The position numbers and the translations under genes are program-made. From CAVYYW01 sp963772845 (GTDB taxonomy: Bacteria; Bacillota; Bacilli; Bacillales; Sporolactobacillaceae), in assembly GCA_963772845.1 (NCBI GenBank), contig CAVYYW010000014.1, positions 744,001-808,000 on the forward strand: a stretch of 64,000 nt of DNA, in the 5' to 3' direction. The notes beneath the pieces are model-generated. The model was not told the DNA's origin and searched no databases. It worked only from the letters and a program-made list of their open reading frames with translations. Every line of letters begins with the position of its first letter. Position 1 is the stretch's first letter. Positions 44,396-53,487 of the stretch are shown one piece after another.

Positions 44396-46355
44396 GTGGA
44401 ACGATTTAGAACTGTCTCTGATCAAAAGCTTTCCTTATGGCAGTCTGCAGTTACGGAAACCATTAACGATTTGATAGCTGGCGGCGAAGCATTTGACCAG
44501 AATGAACTGAAGCAACAAGTTATGAACCATCCAAAAGTGAGGGCTGCCGCTGACCATGCAGCCAGAACAGCATCCCAAGGTCCTGAAGGCATTAAAAGGC
44601 CGCAAAGAGGAGCCAATTCTGAGGCGATCAATACCTATCTATCAATGTTAATGTTTCAGCTATCACTAGCTAAATTAGAGAATAGAAAAAAAGAAATTAT
44701 AAACCTTGAGGAAGAAATTCGAAAGTATTCATCGGATGACGTGATCGGTTGGGCAAGCTGTGGAGCGACATTTTTAGAGTACTTGTATAATAAGAGAACA
44801 CCTTATTATCGTGATTGGCGTGATTTCGGCAGCATTGACAGCTATAGCGTTATTAAGTATAAACTGCCAAACAATGCAAAGGTAGCGATTATTGGCGATT
44901 GGGGAACAGGAATGCCTGATGCTAAAGCCATGTTGAAGGCGATCCTTGTAGAACACGCGCCAGATGCCGTCATTCATTTAGGTGATATTTACTACTCAGG
45001 CACACTTAAAGAGAGCAAAGAGCATGTAACAGGGATTTTTGAGGAGCTGATGGAGCACTCTCCTAAAGGCAATATTCCTGTTTTTTCAATCCCGGGAAAT
45101 CATGATTACTATGCTTTTGGGGATGGCTTCTATCATGAGGTTATTGATGTCATGAATAAACAAAATTCAAGCTGGAGTCAATCTGCAAGCTATTTTTGCC
45201 TGCAGACAGAGGATCAGCAGTGGCAATTTCTTGGTATGGATACCGGTCGGCATGATTACGATCCGTTCGGTGACTTTTTAACATCTGATACTGGGCCATG
45301 GCTAGAAGAATCAGAGATTGCTTGGCATCATGACAAACTGTTGAAATTTCCAGGCAGCACCATACTGCTCTCCCACCATCAGCTGTTTTCACAGCATTCA
45401 GTCATTCAAAATGGAAAACAGGCACGTCCATGGCTGAACGAACATCTATTTAATACCTTTCACAGCTATTTTGACCGGATTGCCGCATGGTTTTGGGGAC
45501 ATGAACATAACATGGTTTTTTTCGAAGATAACATTGCTGGACTAAAAAAAGGCAGACTTGTTGGTTGTTCAGCTTTTGAGGAAATGGAAGGGCAGAATCC
45601 ATATCTTCCGCATAATGAACTTTATAAAGGACAAGTTCCGCTCATAGCGAATATGCCAAAACTGACAAGCAAGAATGGGTATTACTATCATGGGTTTTGC
45701 CATACTTGATTTCGCAGGAAGGTCGATATCAAACAGGAACATCAACTGCACTTATTATGAATTTCCCTCTTGGGGATCAGACACTCCAGATGAAATGATG
45801 TTGAAATCACATCAACTTTACAAAGAAATAATTGCATATCAACGGCAGCCAAGCCCTCCAAAACCGAAAGAGCCGATAAGAGCAGGAGACGATATTTTTC
45901 TTGTTAATCAAGCAGGAAAATATATTTCGACATGTGAGACGGGCGGCTGGCCAACGTATTATAACTATCCAACCTGTAATGCTCGAAAGCTGAAATTAAC
46001 GGTTGAATTTGTGCAGGAAGGCCGTAATGGCAAACTGAAAAGCGGCGATGATGTCCGAATTCTTTCTCCTGAACTAGGAAATGAATACGCACTTGGTGCA
46101 TGGAAAGACCGGTCAGCATTATATTTTTATAATAAAAACTATGATGTCAAAAAACAAGGCTGGCGTTTTGTTAAGCTGGATCAGTCTGATGATAGTATAA
46201 AATATGGTGATAAAATATATATCTATAATAATTATTGGAATGAACAAAAAATGTGTCAGGATTTAAATTGGCTAACCACACGTGCAGGTTCAGGTGATGT
46301 TTGGACTATAATAAAGGCCACCCGCTATAAAATAAACATAAGAAAAAAGAAATAA
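44396..46355 (+). pseudogene. Metallophosphoesterase with extra C-terminal domain, frameshifted
   Basis: The first frame (GTG at 44396 after AAAGGGGGC) has a helical N-terminal 140 residues and a calcineurin-like phosphoesterase domain with all metal motifs: IIGDWGTG, HLGDIYYSG, PGNHDYYAFG, LLSHHQLF and WGHEHNM. Near 45695-45702 (TGGGTTTTGCC) the frame shifts between homopolymers, and the sequence continues as FAILDFAGRSISNRNINCTYYEF and a 180-residue C-terminal part. That part has repeats like GDDIFLVNQAGKYIS, GDDVRILSPELGNEYALG and GDKIYIYNNYW, probably a beta-trefoil-like domain. Restored length is about 653 residues. The substrate is unknown, and the shift may be a sequencing indel. Confidence 0.8.
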
Positions 46356-46393
46356 AAAAAATCGTGTATTATGGTATCTTTTTTTGTGAGTTG

Positions 46394-46515
46394 TGATATA
46401 CTAAGGTTAATTATTGTTGTTCGGTATTTGATTTAAAGAGTGATTTCGTCTTGAATAAATATGTAGAGCAAGAATAGTAATACACATGTGGGTCAACCAC
46501 GCAGGAGGAATTTTC
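46394..46515 (+). promoter_or_regulatory. Extended -10 promoter and long 5' leader of the cold shock gene
   Basis: TGATATACT (46394-46402) is an extended -10 box. The mRNA would have a leader of about 105 bases before the ATG, a usual feature of csp mRNAs that respond to cold. A small hairpin GTGG-GTCAA-CCAC lies just before the ribosome site AGGAGGA. The cold-response role is inferred from the family. Confidence 0.45.
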
Positions 46516-46713
46516 ATGGTACAAGGTACAGTTAAATGGTTCAACGCAGAAAAAGGTTTCGGTTTTATTGAAGTAGAAGGACAAGACGATGTATTCGTTC
46601 ACTTCTCTGCAATTCAAGGCGAAGGTTTCAAATCATTAGAAGAAGGCCAAACAGTTAACTTCGAAATCGAAGAAGGCCAACGCGGACCGCAAGCAACTAA
46701 CGTTCAAAAATAA
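46516..46713 (+). CDS. Cold shock protein (CspB/C/D type)
   Basis: The 65-residue OB-fold RNA chaperone has the RNP1 motif KGFGFIEVEG and the RNP2 motif DVFVHFSAI. The start VQGTVKWFNAEKGFGF and the end GPQATNVQK are typical of Bacillus Csp proteins. It melts mRNA structure in the cold or in stationary phase. Which of cspB, cspC or cspD it corresponds to cannot be decided. A strong AGGAGGA site precedes ATG 46516, and a terminator follows. Confidence 0.95.
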   Translation: MVQGTVKWFNAEKGFGFIEVEGQDDVFVHFSAIQGEGFKSLEEGQTVNFEIEEGQRGPQATNVQK

Positions 46714-46728
46714 TAATTGCTGAACTAT

Positions 46729-46758
46729 AAAAAGGGCTCCTTAGGGAGTCCTTTTTTT
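46729..46758 (+). terminator. Rho-independent terminator after csp
   Basis: AAAAGGGCTCC pairs with GGAGTCCTTTT around TTAG, followed by T residues. Confidence 0.88.
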
Positions 46759-46892
46759 GTGGAGAATTTTTCAACACATACGTTTTCCTCTAGATTCTAA
46801 ACTTTAACTTAATTCTGCGGGAATTCGAGCTAAAGTTCTTTTTCTAAGTTAGAATAGAAGGAAGAGAACCTAAAAAAGAGAGGACCTTGTAA

Positions 46893-48137
46893 ATGGACAA
46901 GTGGCGAAGCTGGCTAAACCTGCCATTCGGAAAAAAACTTGTTAAATACCACAGATGGAATGCTTGGCTGATTCTTCTTTTAGCGATTACCGGTCTACTT
47001 CTTTATTTCCCTGAATTAAGAGGATTGACAGCACGGTTTAGAGTACAGTTAAAGGATTTTCACATTTTTCTTGGCATACTTTCTATTTTTGTTCTGGCGC
47101 TTTATCTGCCTCTTTTATCAAAGCATGTCAGACAAATCTGGAAAAGAACCAATCAACGCTACAATTTATGGTTTGTATTACTGCTGCTCATAGGTTGGAG
47201 CGTGTCCGGGATCATTCTTTGGCAATATCGAAGCTTGCCGGATGTCTGGAGCTCGGCAGCACTGCTGATCCACGATCTATTTACTTATATTGGTGTACCT
47301 TACGCCATTTATCACGCGATTTCCAGAAGCCGACTGCTGAAAAAGCTGGACAGGGAATCCCGCTTGGCAAACCGGACTATCGAAAAAGAGCCGGAAGCCC
47401 GCTCTGCGATTTCCGGTAAAAGAGATGCGCTTGTTTCACGCCGGACATTTATTCGTTTAGGTTCAGGCTTGCTTTTAGCGCTCGGTATCGGTCCCTTTTT
47501 TTATCGGTGGTTAAAGACGCTCTCAGGACCATCAAATGCTCAAAATACAAAAAGCAGTATTAATCATATGATGCCCGAACCGAAACCGCTCCCGCAATCT
47601 TTACATCCTGAAAAAGGTGGAGGAGACGGGACGTATAGGTTATATACAGTAACAGATGTTCCTTCCTTTACCTCTGAGACGTGGGAATTATCAGTAAATG
47701 GTCTGGTTAATAAGCCTCTCACTTATAGCTGGAAAGCATTTTTAAAATTGCCTCGAAAAGCCCAGGTGCGTGATTTTCACTGTGTAACCGGCTGGTCGGT
47801 ATACCATGTCACGTGGGAAGGCGTAATGCTCTCCGATTTGTTAAAAGCCTCCGGAGTAACAAGTAAGGCAAAATATGTCAAGCTTTACTCTGGAGATGGT
47901 GTGTATACTGATTCACTGACATTAAAACAAGCGCATCTGGAGGACGTCATGGTAGCGGTTTTAAGGGACGGAAAACCGATCCCTCAAGGCTACGGTGGCC
48001 CAGCACGCCTTATTGTGCCGGAAATGTACGCGTATAAGTCAGTGAAATGGCTCACTAAAATTGAGCTGATTGACCATGATTATACCGGATACTGGGAGCA
48101 GAGAGGCTATAAAAAAGACGCATGGTACCGCGGTTAA
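46893..48137 (+). CDS. Membrane-anchored molybdopterin-dependent oxidoreductase (sulfite oxidase fold)
   Basis: The 414-residue fusion starts with four membrane helices carrying histidines (KYHRWNAWLILLLAITGLLLYF, DFHIFLGIL, LLIHDLFTYIGVPYAIYHA), like a small cytochrome b module. A twin-arginine-like stretch follows (SRRTFIRLGSGLLLALG). The rest is an oxidoreductase molybdopterin-binding domain with the Moco-ligating Cys in RDFHCVTGWSV and the family motifs GDGVYTDSLTLKQA and GYGGPARLIVPEMYAYKSVKW. It would take electrons from an unknown outer-face substrate to the quinone pool. The domain order suggests a self-contained electron chain. GAGAGGA precedes the start. Confidence 0.85.
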   Translation: MDKWRSWLNLPFGKKLVKYHRWNAWLILLLAITGLLLYFPELRGLTARFRVQLKDFHIFLGILSIFVLALYLPLLSKHVRQIWKRTNQRYNLWFVLLLLIGWSVSGIILWQYRSLPDVWSSAALLIHDLFTYIGVPYAIYHAISRSRLLKKLDRESRLANRTIEKEPEARSAISGKRDALVSRRTFIRLGSGLLLALGIGPFFYRWLKTLSGPSNAQNTKSSINHMMPEPKPLPQSLHPEKGGGDGTYRLYTVTDVPSFTSETWELSVNGLVNKPLTYSWKAFLKLPRKAQVRDFHCVTGWSVYHVTWEGVMLSDLLKASGVTSKAKYVKLYSGDGVYTDSLTLKQAHLEDVMVAVLRDGKPIPQGYGGPARLIVPEMYAYKSVKWLTKIELIDHDYTGYWEQRGYKKDAWYRG

Positions 48138-48145
48138 TATGACGA

Positions 48146-49537
48146 TTAATTCGGTCTTCTGACTTTTGAAGAGATCCAGTAAATAAGCGTGATCAGAACG
48201 GCGATCGAAACAGCAATAACCACACCAACCAGCTCCTTTTTTTGGAAAAGAGCGCCTGTCAGGGCTATGAGAATAATTAGAATAGATAAAAAATTGGATA
48301 TTGGATATAAAGGCATCTTATAATGATTCCCCTTATAAGACTTCCTGTTCTTGAGCTGTGATAACAAGATGATTACCCAATTTAATAACAGCATCACACC
48401 TGCTGATGCCGTTAAATATTCATATACTGATTTTGGCAGGAAATAAGAAACAATAATGGTGATAGCCAGAACAACTGCTGTCAGGCCAAGGGCAGGGAAG
48501 GCTACACCTTTTTTGTTTCGTTTACTTAATAAAACCGGCGCGGCATGATCTTCAGCCAATGACACCATAATATTTGTAATAGAGTACAGAGCCCCGATCA
48601 TTGTGGAAAATGCGGCAGTAATAATAACAATATTGAAAACAGTGCCCAAAGCTGGAATGTGCAGATTGGATAAAGCTGTGACAAATGGACTTTCAGACTC
48701 ATTTATAGCCGACCATTTCGTTAAGCTTAATACAATGGCAAGAGATAAAATATAGACGGAAAGCAACGTTATTATTAGTGTGTACCCTGCTTTTGGAACT
48801 TGATCTTTATTCTTTAACTCCTTAGCCGTTACCCCTACAACAGCTATTCCTCCAAATGAAAATAATACAAATATTAAACCCGTCCACAGACCCATAACCC
48901 CATTTGGGAAGAGGCCAGCTGAAAAGGGTGTCGTCATATTAACTGATCCGATGGCAGAAGGTCTGAACCCAAACAGTAATAAACCGCCGAAAATAATAAT
49001 GATAATTAAAGTGGATAATTTGACCAGTGCAAAAAGCGATTCGATTTTTCCGAAGTCACTGACGCCAAGCATAATAATGCCAAATCCTAAAAATGCAAAC
49101 ACTGCTGAAAACACCCAAAGAGGGATGCTGTGAAACCAGTATTGTGCAAAAGTCGAAAGTGCTGTGATTTCACTCGACATAATTAAAAGACCTGCAAACC
49201 AGTACAGCCAGCCGCTTACAAAGCCAAACCCTCTCCCATAAGCTTTTTGGGCATATGTACGAAAAGACCCTTCCTGCGGATCATTTACTGTCATTTCGGC
49301 TAACGCAGCAAACGTAAAGAAAGCTGCAATGCCGGCAATTAAATATCCAATAAGAACGGATGGGCCCGCTATTTTAATTGACAATCCCGTCCCCAGGAAA
49401 AAGCCGGCACCAATTATTGATCCGATGCCGATTAAGCTTAACTGTGGCCACTTAATATAATCGCCTTTTCCTCTTGCCGAATTTTCTTTCTTTTTGTGAT
49501 TTGCCATGTGCTGTACCACATGATGAAATTTGGCCAT
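48146..49537 (-). CDS. APC superfamily amino acid permease
   Basis: The 463-residue protein has twelve hydrophobic segments. The conserved first helix LIGIGSIIGAGFFLGTGLSI has the broken-helix substrate-binding motif GSIIGAGFF of amino acid permeases, followed by GPSVLIGYLIAGIAAFFTFAALAEM. The amino acid taken up is not predictable. The N-terminus has a polar stretch with HVVQHMANHKKKEN. ATG 49537 is preceded by GGGAG; an inner ATG at 49504 is possible. It is convergent with the molybdopterin gene, with eight bases between stops. Confidence 0.85.
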   Translation of the reverse strand: MAKFHHVVQHMANHKKKENSARGKGDYIKWPQLSLIGIGSIIGAGFFLGTGLSIKIAGPSVLIGYLIAGIAAFFTFAALAEMTVNDPQEGSFRTYAQKAYGRGFGFVSGWLYWFAGLLIMSSEITALSTFAQYWFHSIPLWVFSAVFAFLGFGIIMLGVSDFGKIESLFALVKLSTLIIIIIFGGLLLFGFRPSAIGSVNMTTPFSAGLFPNGVMGLWTGLIFVLFSFGGIAVVGVTAKELKNKDQVPKAGYTLIITLLSVYILSLAIVLSLTKWSAINESESPFVTALSNLHIPALGTVFNIVIITAAFSTMIGALYSITNIMVSLAEDHAAPVLLSKRNKKGVAFPALGLTAVVLAITIIVSYFLPKSVYEYLTASAGVMLLLNWVIILLSQLKNRKSYKGNHYKMPLYPISNFLSILIILIALTGALFQKKELVGVVIAVSIAVLITLIYWISSKVRRPN

Positions 49538-49724
49538 CCTAGATCATCTCCCTGAATCGATTAGTATTCCCTAATTTGATAAATCATTGCACATATTAAA
49601 AAGGAGTACATTAATATATTCTCTTTCGAGTTAACTTTTGCCTTTTTAACAAAACATAAACAGGTTAAATGATGCTTCATTGCTCAAACTATGTCTATTG
49701 AAAACAAAGAGAGGCAGTGAGAAT

Positions 49725-50420
49725 ATGAAGCGATCATATAATAAAATTAAAAAACGTCTTTTGGAAAGAAAAGCTGAAATTGAAAAGGATCTCGACTTAA
49801 ATAACGAAATGGGGATGGAAATTCCTTTCGCATCTGACCAGGCATCAGGCGAGCTATCGCAATACGATAATCATCCAGCGGATTCAGGAACGGCCTTATA
49901 TGAACGGGAAAAGGACATGGTCCTTAGAAAATTATCCCATGAAGAATTATCAGATATCAATGCTGCGATTGAAAAAATCGAGAATGGCAAGTATGGGCTG
50001 GATGAAAGAACAGGGGAGAGAATCCCTTACGCCAGACTCAAAGCTTTGCCTACAGCAAGAACGAATGTTGAAAATTCCCCTAATCAAGAGTTGAATCATG
50101 ACCGGCCGATTGAAGAGACGGTGCTGCGGGATATGGAAAGGGATTACGCGACAAACAGTCAGGAAACAGAATATAATGAGCAGAATGCTTATGACAGAGT
50201 CGCTTCCTTTAATGAAACATCAATGACTTATGAAGGATCTTCTTTAATGGATAACGAAGATGGAATGGGCTATGTGGAACAGGTTGAAGCTGTTGGCGCC
50301 ACTGGAATCGAAGGGTATCAAGGTGATGAAAAAGTACAATTTCTCCGCAATATCCAATACGACAAATTAATGAATGAAGAAGAAACTGACTATAAAGAAT
50401 ACACCAACGAAGACGATTAA
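49725..50420 (+). CDS. yteA: YteA family sporulation protein (TraR/DksA-like)
   Basis: The 231-residue acidic protein resembles B. subtilis YteA. An N-terminal coiled coil (RSYNKIKKRLLERKAEIEKDL) is followed by DNHPADSGTALYEREKDMVLRKL and by IENGKYGLDERTGERIPYARLKALPTA. The last of these occupies the place of the DksA zinc finger but lacks cysteines, as in YteA relatives. The C-terminal 100 residues are acidic and low in complexity. The function is unknown, but DksA-fold proteins contact RNA polymerase. The start follows AGAGAGG; an upstream in-frame ATG at 49680 lacks a ribosome site. Confidence 0.82.
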   Translation: MKRSYNKIKKRLLERKAEIEKDLDLNNEMGMEIPFASDQASGELSQYDNHPADSGTALYEREKDMVLRKLSHEELSDINAAIEKIENGKYGLDERTGERIPYARLKALPTARTNVENSPNQELNHDRPIEETVLRDMERDYATNSQETEYNEQNAYDRVASFNETSMTYEGSSLMDNEDGMGYVEQVEAVGATGIEGYQGDEKVQFLRNIQYDKLMNEEETDYKEYTNEDD

Positions 50421-51304
50421 GTGCTTTCTGAAAACCAGGAAAAATATTAAAGCCATAGAAATGGCTGTATTTAGTTAGCGTGTCCACATGCTGCTCAATA
50501 GAGAGTCGTGTCGATACGCTTTTTTTACTTTTCGGGAAGAATTTCTGATAGTCCTTACACGAGACTTCGCAATGCAACAGTTCACACAAAGAGGGTTACG
50601 GATCGTCAGAGGAAAGCGAACGGATTGCCGTTTAACAACAGTAATAATATGGAAACATAAAAATCCTATTCTTTGATAAGACTCCTCCAATCTCAAGCTG
50701 TGGCCACTGAAAACATGGTTGATGGATTTCGCTATAGGCTGCTCGCTTTCCACGGGCACGGCCTCAGCTAACTTTGGCGTGGTTTCTTTTGTGCGCCAAA
50801 GTGGATCTTCGGACGCGTGCTATTTCCGTAGGACTTGAAACAGCATTTTCGAGGAGTCGCGCATCTTTCGCTTCAATCAACGTATTTATTGCATTGTGAT
50901 GCTCTTTAGAAGTCATTTGTGGCCATAGATATGGCATACATTCAACTGATACGTGGCATCTTAAATTTTCCAACATAGCCGATTGAACGTGATAAACCTC
51001 TAAGTGGATTTTTTCAGTGGCCACACGCTAATCCAGCAGGACTTGACATAACATCTTTGGAACCACCTCGCACGATGAAAATCCAAAGCATTTTCTTTAG
51101 AAGTCATTACGGCAATAGAATTTCAGTGGTCTTCTCAAGCTATTAGCCAGATTTTCACTTATTTGTGACCAAATTTATCGAAAATTCATGTCTTAAAAGC
51201 AAAAAAGTGTTAAATTTAAATAAAGTCCTTTTAAAAGATGTCATTAAGGGATTATTATTAATATAATAGTTATAATAGGGGCTCTATTTTTAAGGTGGGA
51301 AGAT
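50421..51304. other. Spacer with a complete MITE-like repeat
   Basis: The 884-base spacer has a partial repeat at 50510-50620 and the complete element at 50699-51025. A fragment at 51030-51130 (CAGCAGGACTTGACATAACATC, GCACGATGAAAATCC) relates to 350-420 of the window. The last 130 bases are AT-rich and should hold the promoter of the DUF2062 gene. No gene is supported. Confidence 0.6.
50699..51025. mobile_element. Complete MITE-like element with 15-bp terminal inverted repeats
   Basis: TGTGGCCACTGAAAA (50699-50713) is matched by TTTTTTCAGTGGCCACA (51009-51025). The 327-bp interior has no coding capacity. It shares CTCGCTTTCCACGGGCACGG, GATCTTCGGACGCGTGCT and AAACCTCTAAGTGGA with the element at 11502-11788. 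That copy lacks the outer left end, so the two have different left boundaries. Confidence 0.7.
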
Positions 51305-51829
51305 GTGAAAAAGAGATTTTTTGAAAATAATGTTTTTAAAAAAATTTATCGCATTATCAAATTTAATATGATTAAGCTTTTTCGCTCTTCGGATGGAGCT
51401 AGAAAAGTTTCACTGGGCTTTGCGATCGGATTTGGTCTGGAAATGCTTGTCATCCCTACAGCTTATTTGATGTATATCATCTTTTATCCTGCTGTCAGGC
51501 TTTCAAGAGCATCTCTTTCATCAGCAATTATTGGTAACATTATCGGTAAGTTTACGTTCTTGCCTTTGCTGCTGCTGCCAGTAGGAAAAAGTCTTGGTGA
51601 AGTGATCTATCCAGTCAAAATAAAACATGTGCATGTGCACGCTCATCCGCTTAAAGATTTATTTAATGGTGACCTTTCTGTCTTGTATGGCCTGCTATAT
51701 GGCAGCTTGCAAACCTTGATCGGTATGGCCGTGATTGGAGCAGTCTTAGGTTTTATTTCTTATCATCTCATTCATTATTTTTACAATCAGGGGAAACAGC
51801 GTCGCAGAAAAAAGAAAACAGCTGTTTAA
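51305..51829 (+). CDS. DUF2062 membrane protein
   Basis: The 174-residue protein has a basic N-terminus, then SDGARKVSLGFAIGFGLEMLVIP and SSAIIGNIIGKFTFLPLLLLPVG, typical of DUF2062, and a C-terminal membrane helix (LQTLIGMAVIGAVLGFISYHLI). It ends in a basic tail (KQRRRKKKT). The function is unknown. The start is a GTG preceded by AAGGTGGGA. Confidence 0.75.
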   Translation: MKKRFFENNVFKKIYRIIKFNMIKLFRSSDGARKVSLGFAIGFGLEMLVIPTAYLMYIIFYPAVRLSRASLSSAIIGNIIGKFTFLPLLLLPVGKSLGEVIYPVKIKHVHVHAHPLKDLFNGDLSVLYGLLYGSLQTLIGMAVIGAVLGFISYHLIHYFYNQGKQRRRKKKTAV

Positions 51830-51893
51830 ATAGTGAATGCTGCTGAAATATTTACGGCATACTAACATTGAATTTTAAAAAGGATGTGTTGGT

Positions 51894-52265
51894 ATGCTAG
51901 AAGAACAAACAGCAGGAAATGTGTCAGAAAGAATACTAATGGACTATAAGGAAGGACTGGGTGTTTTTAGCAAAAAAATGCCTGTCATCGCGGATAAGTA
52001 TAAAGAATTCACACAGGCCTGTTTTTTTGAGGGAAAGCTTTCTCAGAAAGAAAAACAGTTAATTGCTCTTGGTATCAGTATTTACTCTCAAGATGAGTAC
52101 TGTATTGTCTATCATACAAAAGGGTGTCTCGATGAAGGCTGTTCAGAAGAGGAAATTCTTGAAACTGTAGGTGTCACTGCAGCATTTGGCGGAGGCGCAG
52201 CGATGAGCCAGTCTGTCACGCTGCTTCAGGACACGCTGGAGGATTTGAAAAACGTTAAGCATTAG
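51894..52265 (+). CDS. Carboxymuconolactone decarboxylase / AhpD-like protein
   Basis: The 123-residue protein has the CMD fold pattern: LSQKEKQLIALGISIYSQDEYCIVYHTKGCLDEG with the conserved Cys and His (CxxxH), then EEEILETVGVTAAFGGGAAM. Most AhpD-like proteins have CxxCxxxH; here the first Cys is replaced (DEYC), so disulfide chemistry is doubtful. The likely role is in redox or small-molecule metabolism. The start follows AAAAAGGATG. A terminator lies at the stop codon. Confidence 0.8.
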   Translation: MLEEQTAGNVSERILMDYKEGLGVFSKKMPVIADKYKEFTQACFFEGKLSQKEKQLIALGISIYSQDEYCIVYHTKGCLDEGCSEEEILETVGVTAAFGGGAAMSQSVTLLQDTLEDLKNVKH

Positions 52266-52289
52266 AAACCGGCCACCATGCCGGTTTTT
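52266..52289 (+). terminator. Rho-independent terminator after the AhpD-like gene
   Basis: AAACCGGC pairs with GCCGGTTT around CACCAT, followed by TT. Confidence 0.8.
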
Positions 52290-52350
52290 CAGTTTTTATT
52301 TATATATTTGCAAAACTGACCGTAAGTAGATCAGTCTGACGATTCCTAAA

Positions 52351-52387
52351 AAGACAAACAGCCTTCCACACCTGGAAGGCTGTTTTG
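52351..52387 (-). terminator. Terminator of the DUF4025-like gene
   Basis: AAACAGCCTTCCA pairs with TGGAAGGCTGTTT. On the minus strand it is followed by GTCTTTTT, so it fits the end of the gene at 52395-52592. Confidence 0.8.
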
Positions 52388-52394
52388 TATGAAG

Positions 52395-52592
52395 CTATTC
52401 TTTTTCCCGAAATTTTCGCTTTCCCTCATTATTATGATCGATATGGCCATCAACCGTTCCTTCGTTATAAACATCCGTTGCCTGCTCGTGAGTCACTGCG
52501 AGACCTCGAGAGGAATCAACGTCCTTCTGATTATTAAACGATTCCGTTTGCTTTCTTGAAGAGACTTGATTTTTCTCAGCTTTTTTAGCCAA
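52395..52592 (-). CDS. YozQ/DUF4025-like small protein
   Basis: The 65-residue hydrophilic protein has the stretch SRGLAVTHEQATDVYNEGTVDGHID, which resembles the LxxTHEQxxDxYxEGxID core of DUF4025 (B. subtilis YozQ). It lacks a membrane segment or cysteine. It is probably a spore-associated or stress small protein, but the role is not known. GAAGTG lies before the ATG, and a clear terminator lies downstream. Confidence 0.65.
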   Translation of the reverse strand: MAKKAEKNQVSSRKQTESFNNQKDVDSSRGLAVTHEQATDVYNEGTVDGHIDHNNEGKRKFREKE

Positions 52593-52668
52593 TTTCCATC
52601 ACACTTCCTTCATCAAAAGATAAAGGTAGTATGGATTTAACACAACAGACTATGCAGATCCAAAAAGA

Positions 52669-53244
52669 TCATTCTCTCTTCATACGCAAGTTGTCAATTC
52701 TCATAAGAAAACCAATAATCGCTGCCCCGGCTAAAGCTGAGCAAATAAAGCAAGCGATCCAAGCATAAAAAATGAGTTTTCCGAGCTGGTTAATCAGCGA
52801 TTCTGTTTGTTGAAGCGAACGTCCCGCGACTACAAAGCCATTTTGGGTCTTAATAGCCACTGTAGCAAATCGAAGTCCAGATTTGGGCTGCCATGTGACT
52901 TTATCCATACTGTTTTTGTTTGTATAATCCAAAACGCCTTTAGGATAAGAAGGCTTTTTACCATTCATGACTCCTGAAGAAGCGATCAGTTTTTTATTTG
53001 AATCATATACCATAACGAACGTAGTAAGGCTTTTAGAGATATTAATGGTGTTTGAAGGGACGGCTTTAGCTGCATCCGTTCCTGATTGAAGCTTAAGTTT
53101 TGTATCCACAGCCTTCTGCATGGGGCGTTCATTTGCTCCAAGTCTTAAGTTCTGCTGTGTGACCAAGTAAGTCAGAGAACAAGTGAAGGTAACGAGGAAC
53201 ATGATCATAATCCATGCAATAACAATGATTTTTGGTGACTTCAT
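52669..53244 (-). CDS. Membrane protein with outside sensor-like domain
   Basis: The 191-residue protein has one N-terminal helix (IIVIAWIMIMFLVTFTCSLTYLV), an outside region of about 110 residues (VMVYDSNKKLIASSGVMNGKKPSYPKGVLDY, FATVAIKTQNGFVVAGRSL) and a C-terminal helix. The outside part looks like a Cache/PAS-like fold (VYDSNKKLIASSG), but no output domain follows. The start at 53244 is chosen because AGGTGA lies six bases upstream; an ATG three codons earlier overlaps that site. The function is unknown. Confidence 0.65.
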   Translation of the reverse strand: MKSPKIIVIAWIMIMFLVTFTCSLTYLVTQQNLRLGANERPMQKAVDTKLKLQSGTDAAKAVPSNTINISKSLTTFVMVYDSNKKLIASSGVMNGKKPSYPKGVLDYTNKNSMDKVTWQPKSGLRFATVAIKTQNGFVVAGRSLQQTESLINQLGKLIFYAWIACFICSALAGAAIIGFLMRIDNLRMKRE

Positions 53245-53269
53245 AACAATCACCTAGCCTTTCTAAAAT

Positions 53270-53478
53270 TTAATTTTCTTTGTATTCCAGAAGATCTTCA
53301 GGCTGACAGTCCAGCGCTTTACAAATAATAGCTACAAGTGTCGAAAAGCGAATCTCCTTTGCTTTATTCGTTTTTAAAATAGAAAGATTCGGCAGTTAAT
53401 ACCTACTTTTTCAGCGAGTTCCGATACACTCATTTTCCGATTTGCGAGCATAATATCTACGTTTACAATAATAGGAAT
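53270..53478 (-). pseudogene. XRE/YozG-like helix-turn-helix regulator, frameshifted, possible ATT start
   Basis: The two frames together read as a 68-residue regulator of the YozG type: NVDIMLANRKMSVSELAEKVGI, then NLSILKTNKAKEIRFSTLVA and IICKALDCQPEDLLEYKEN. One base is missing near 53395, in the middle of the recognition helix. The family usually starts MPIIVNVDVMLA; here the matching codon is ATT (53478-53476), well placed behind GAGGTGAAAGG, so either ATT is used or the start has been mutated. It lies next to a DUF2975 membrane protein gene, its usual partner. Confidence 0.7.
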
Positions 53479-53487
53479 CCTTTCACC

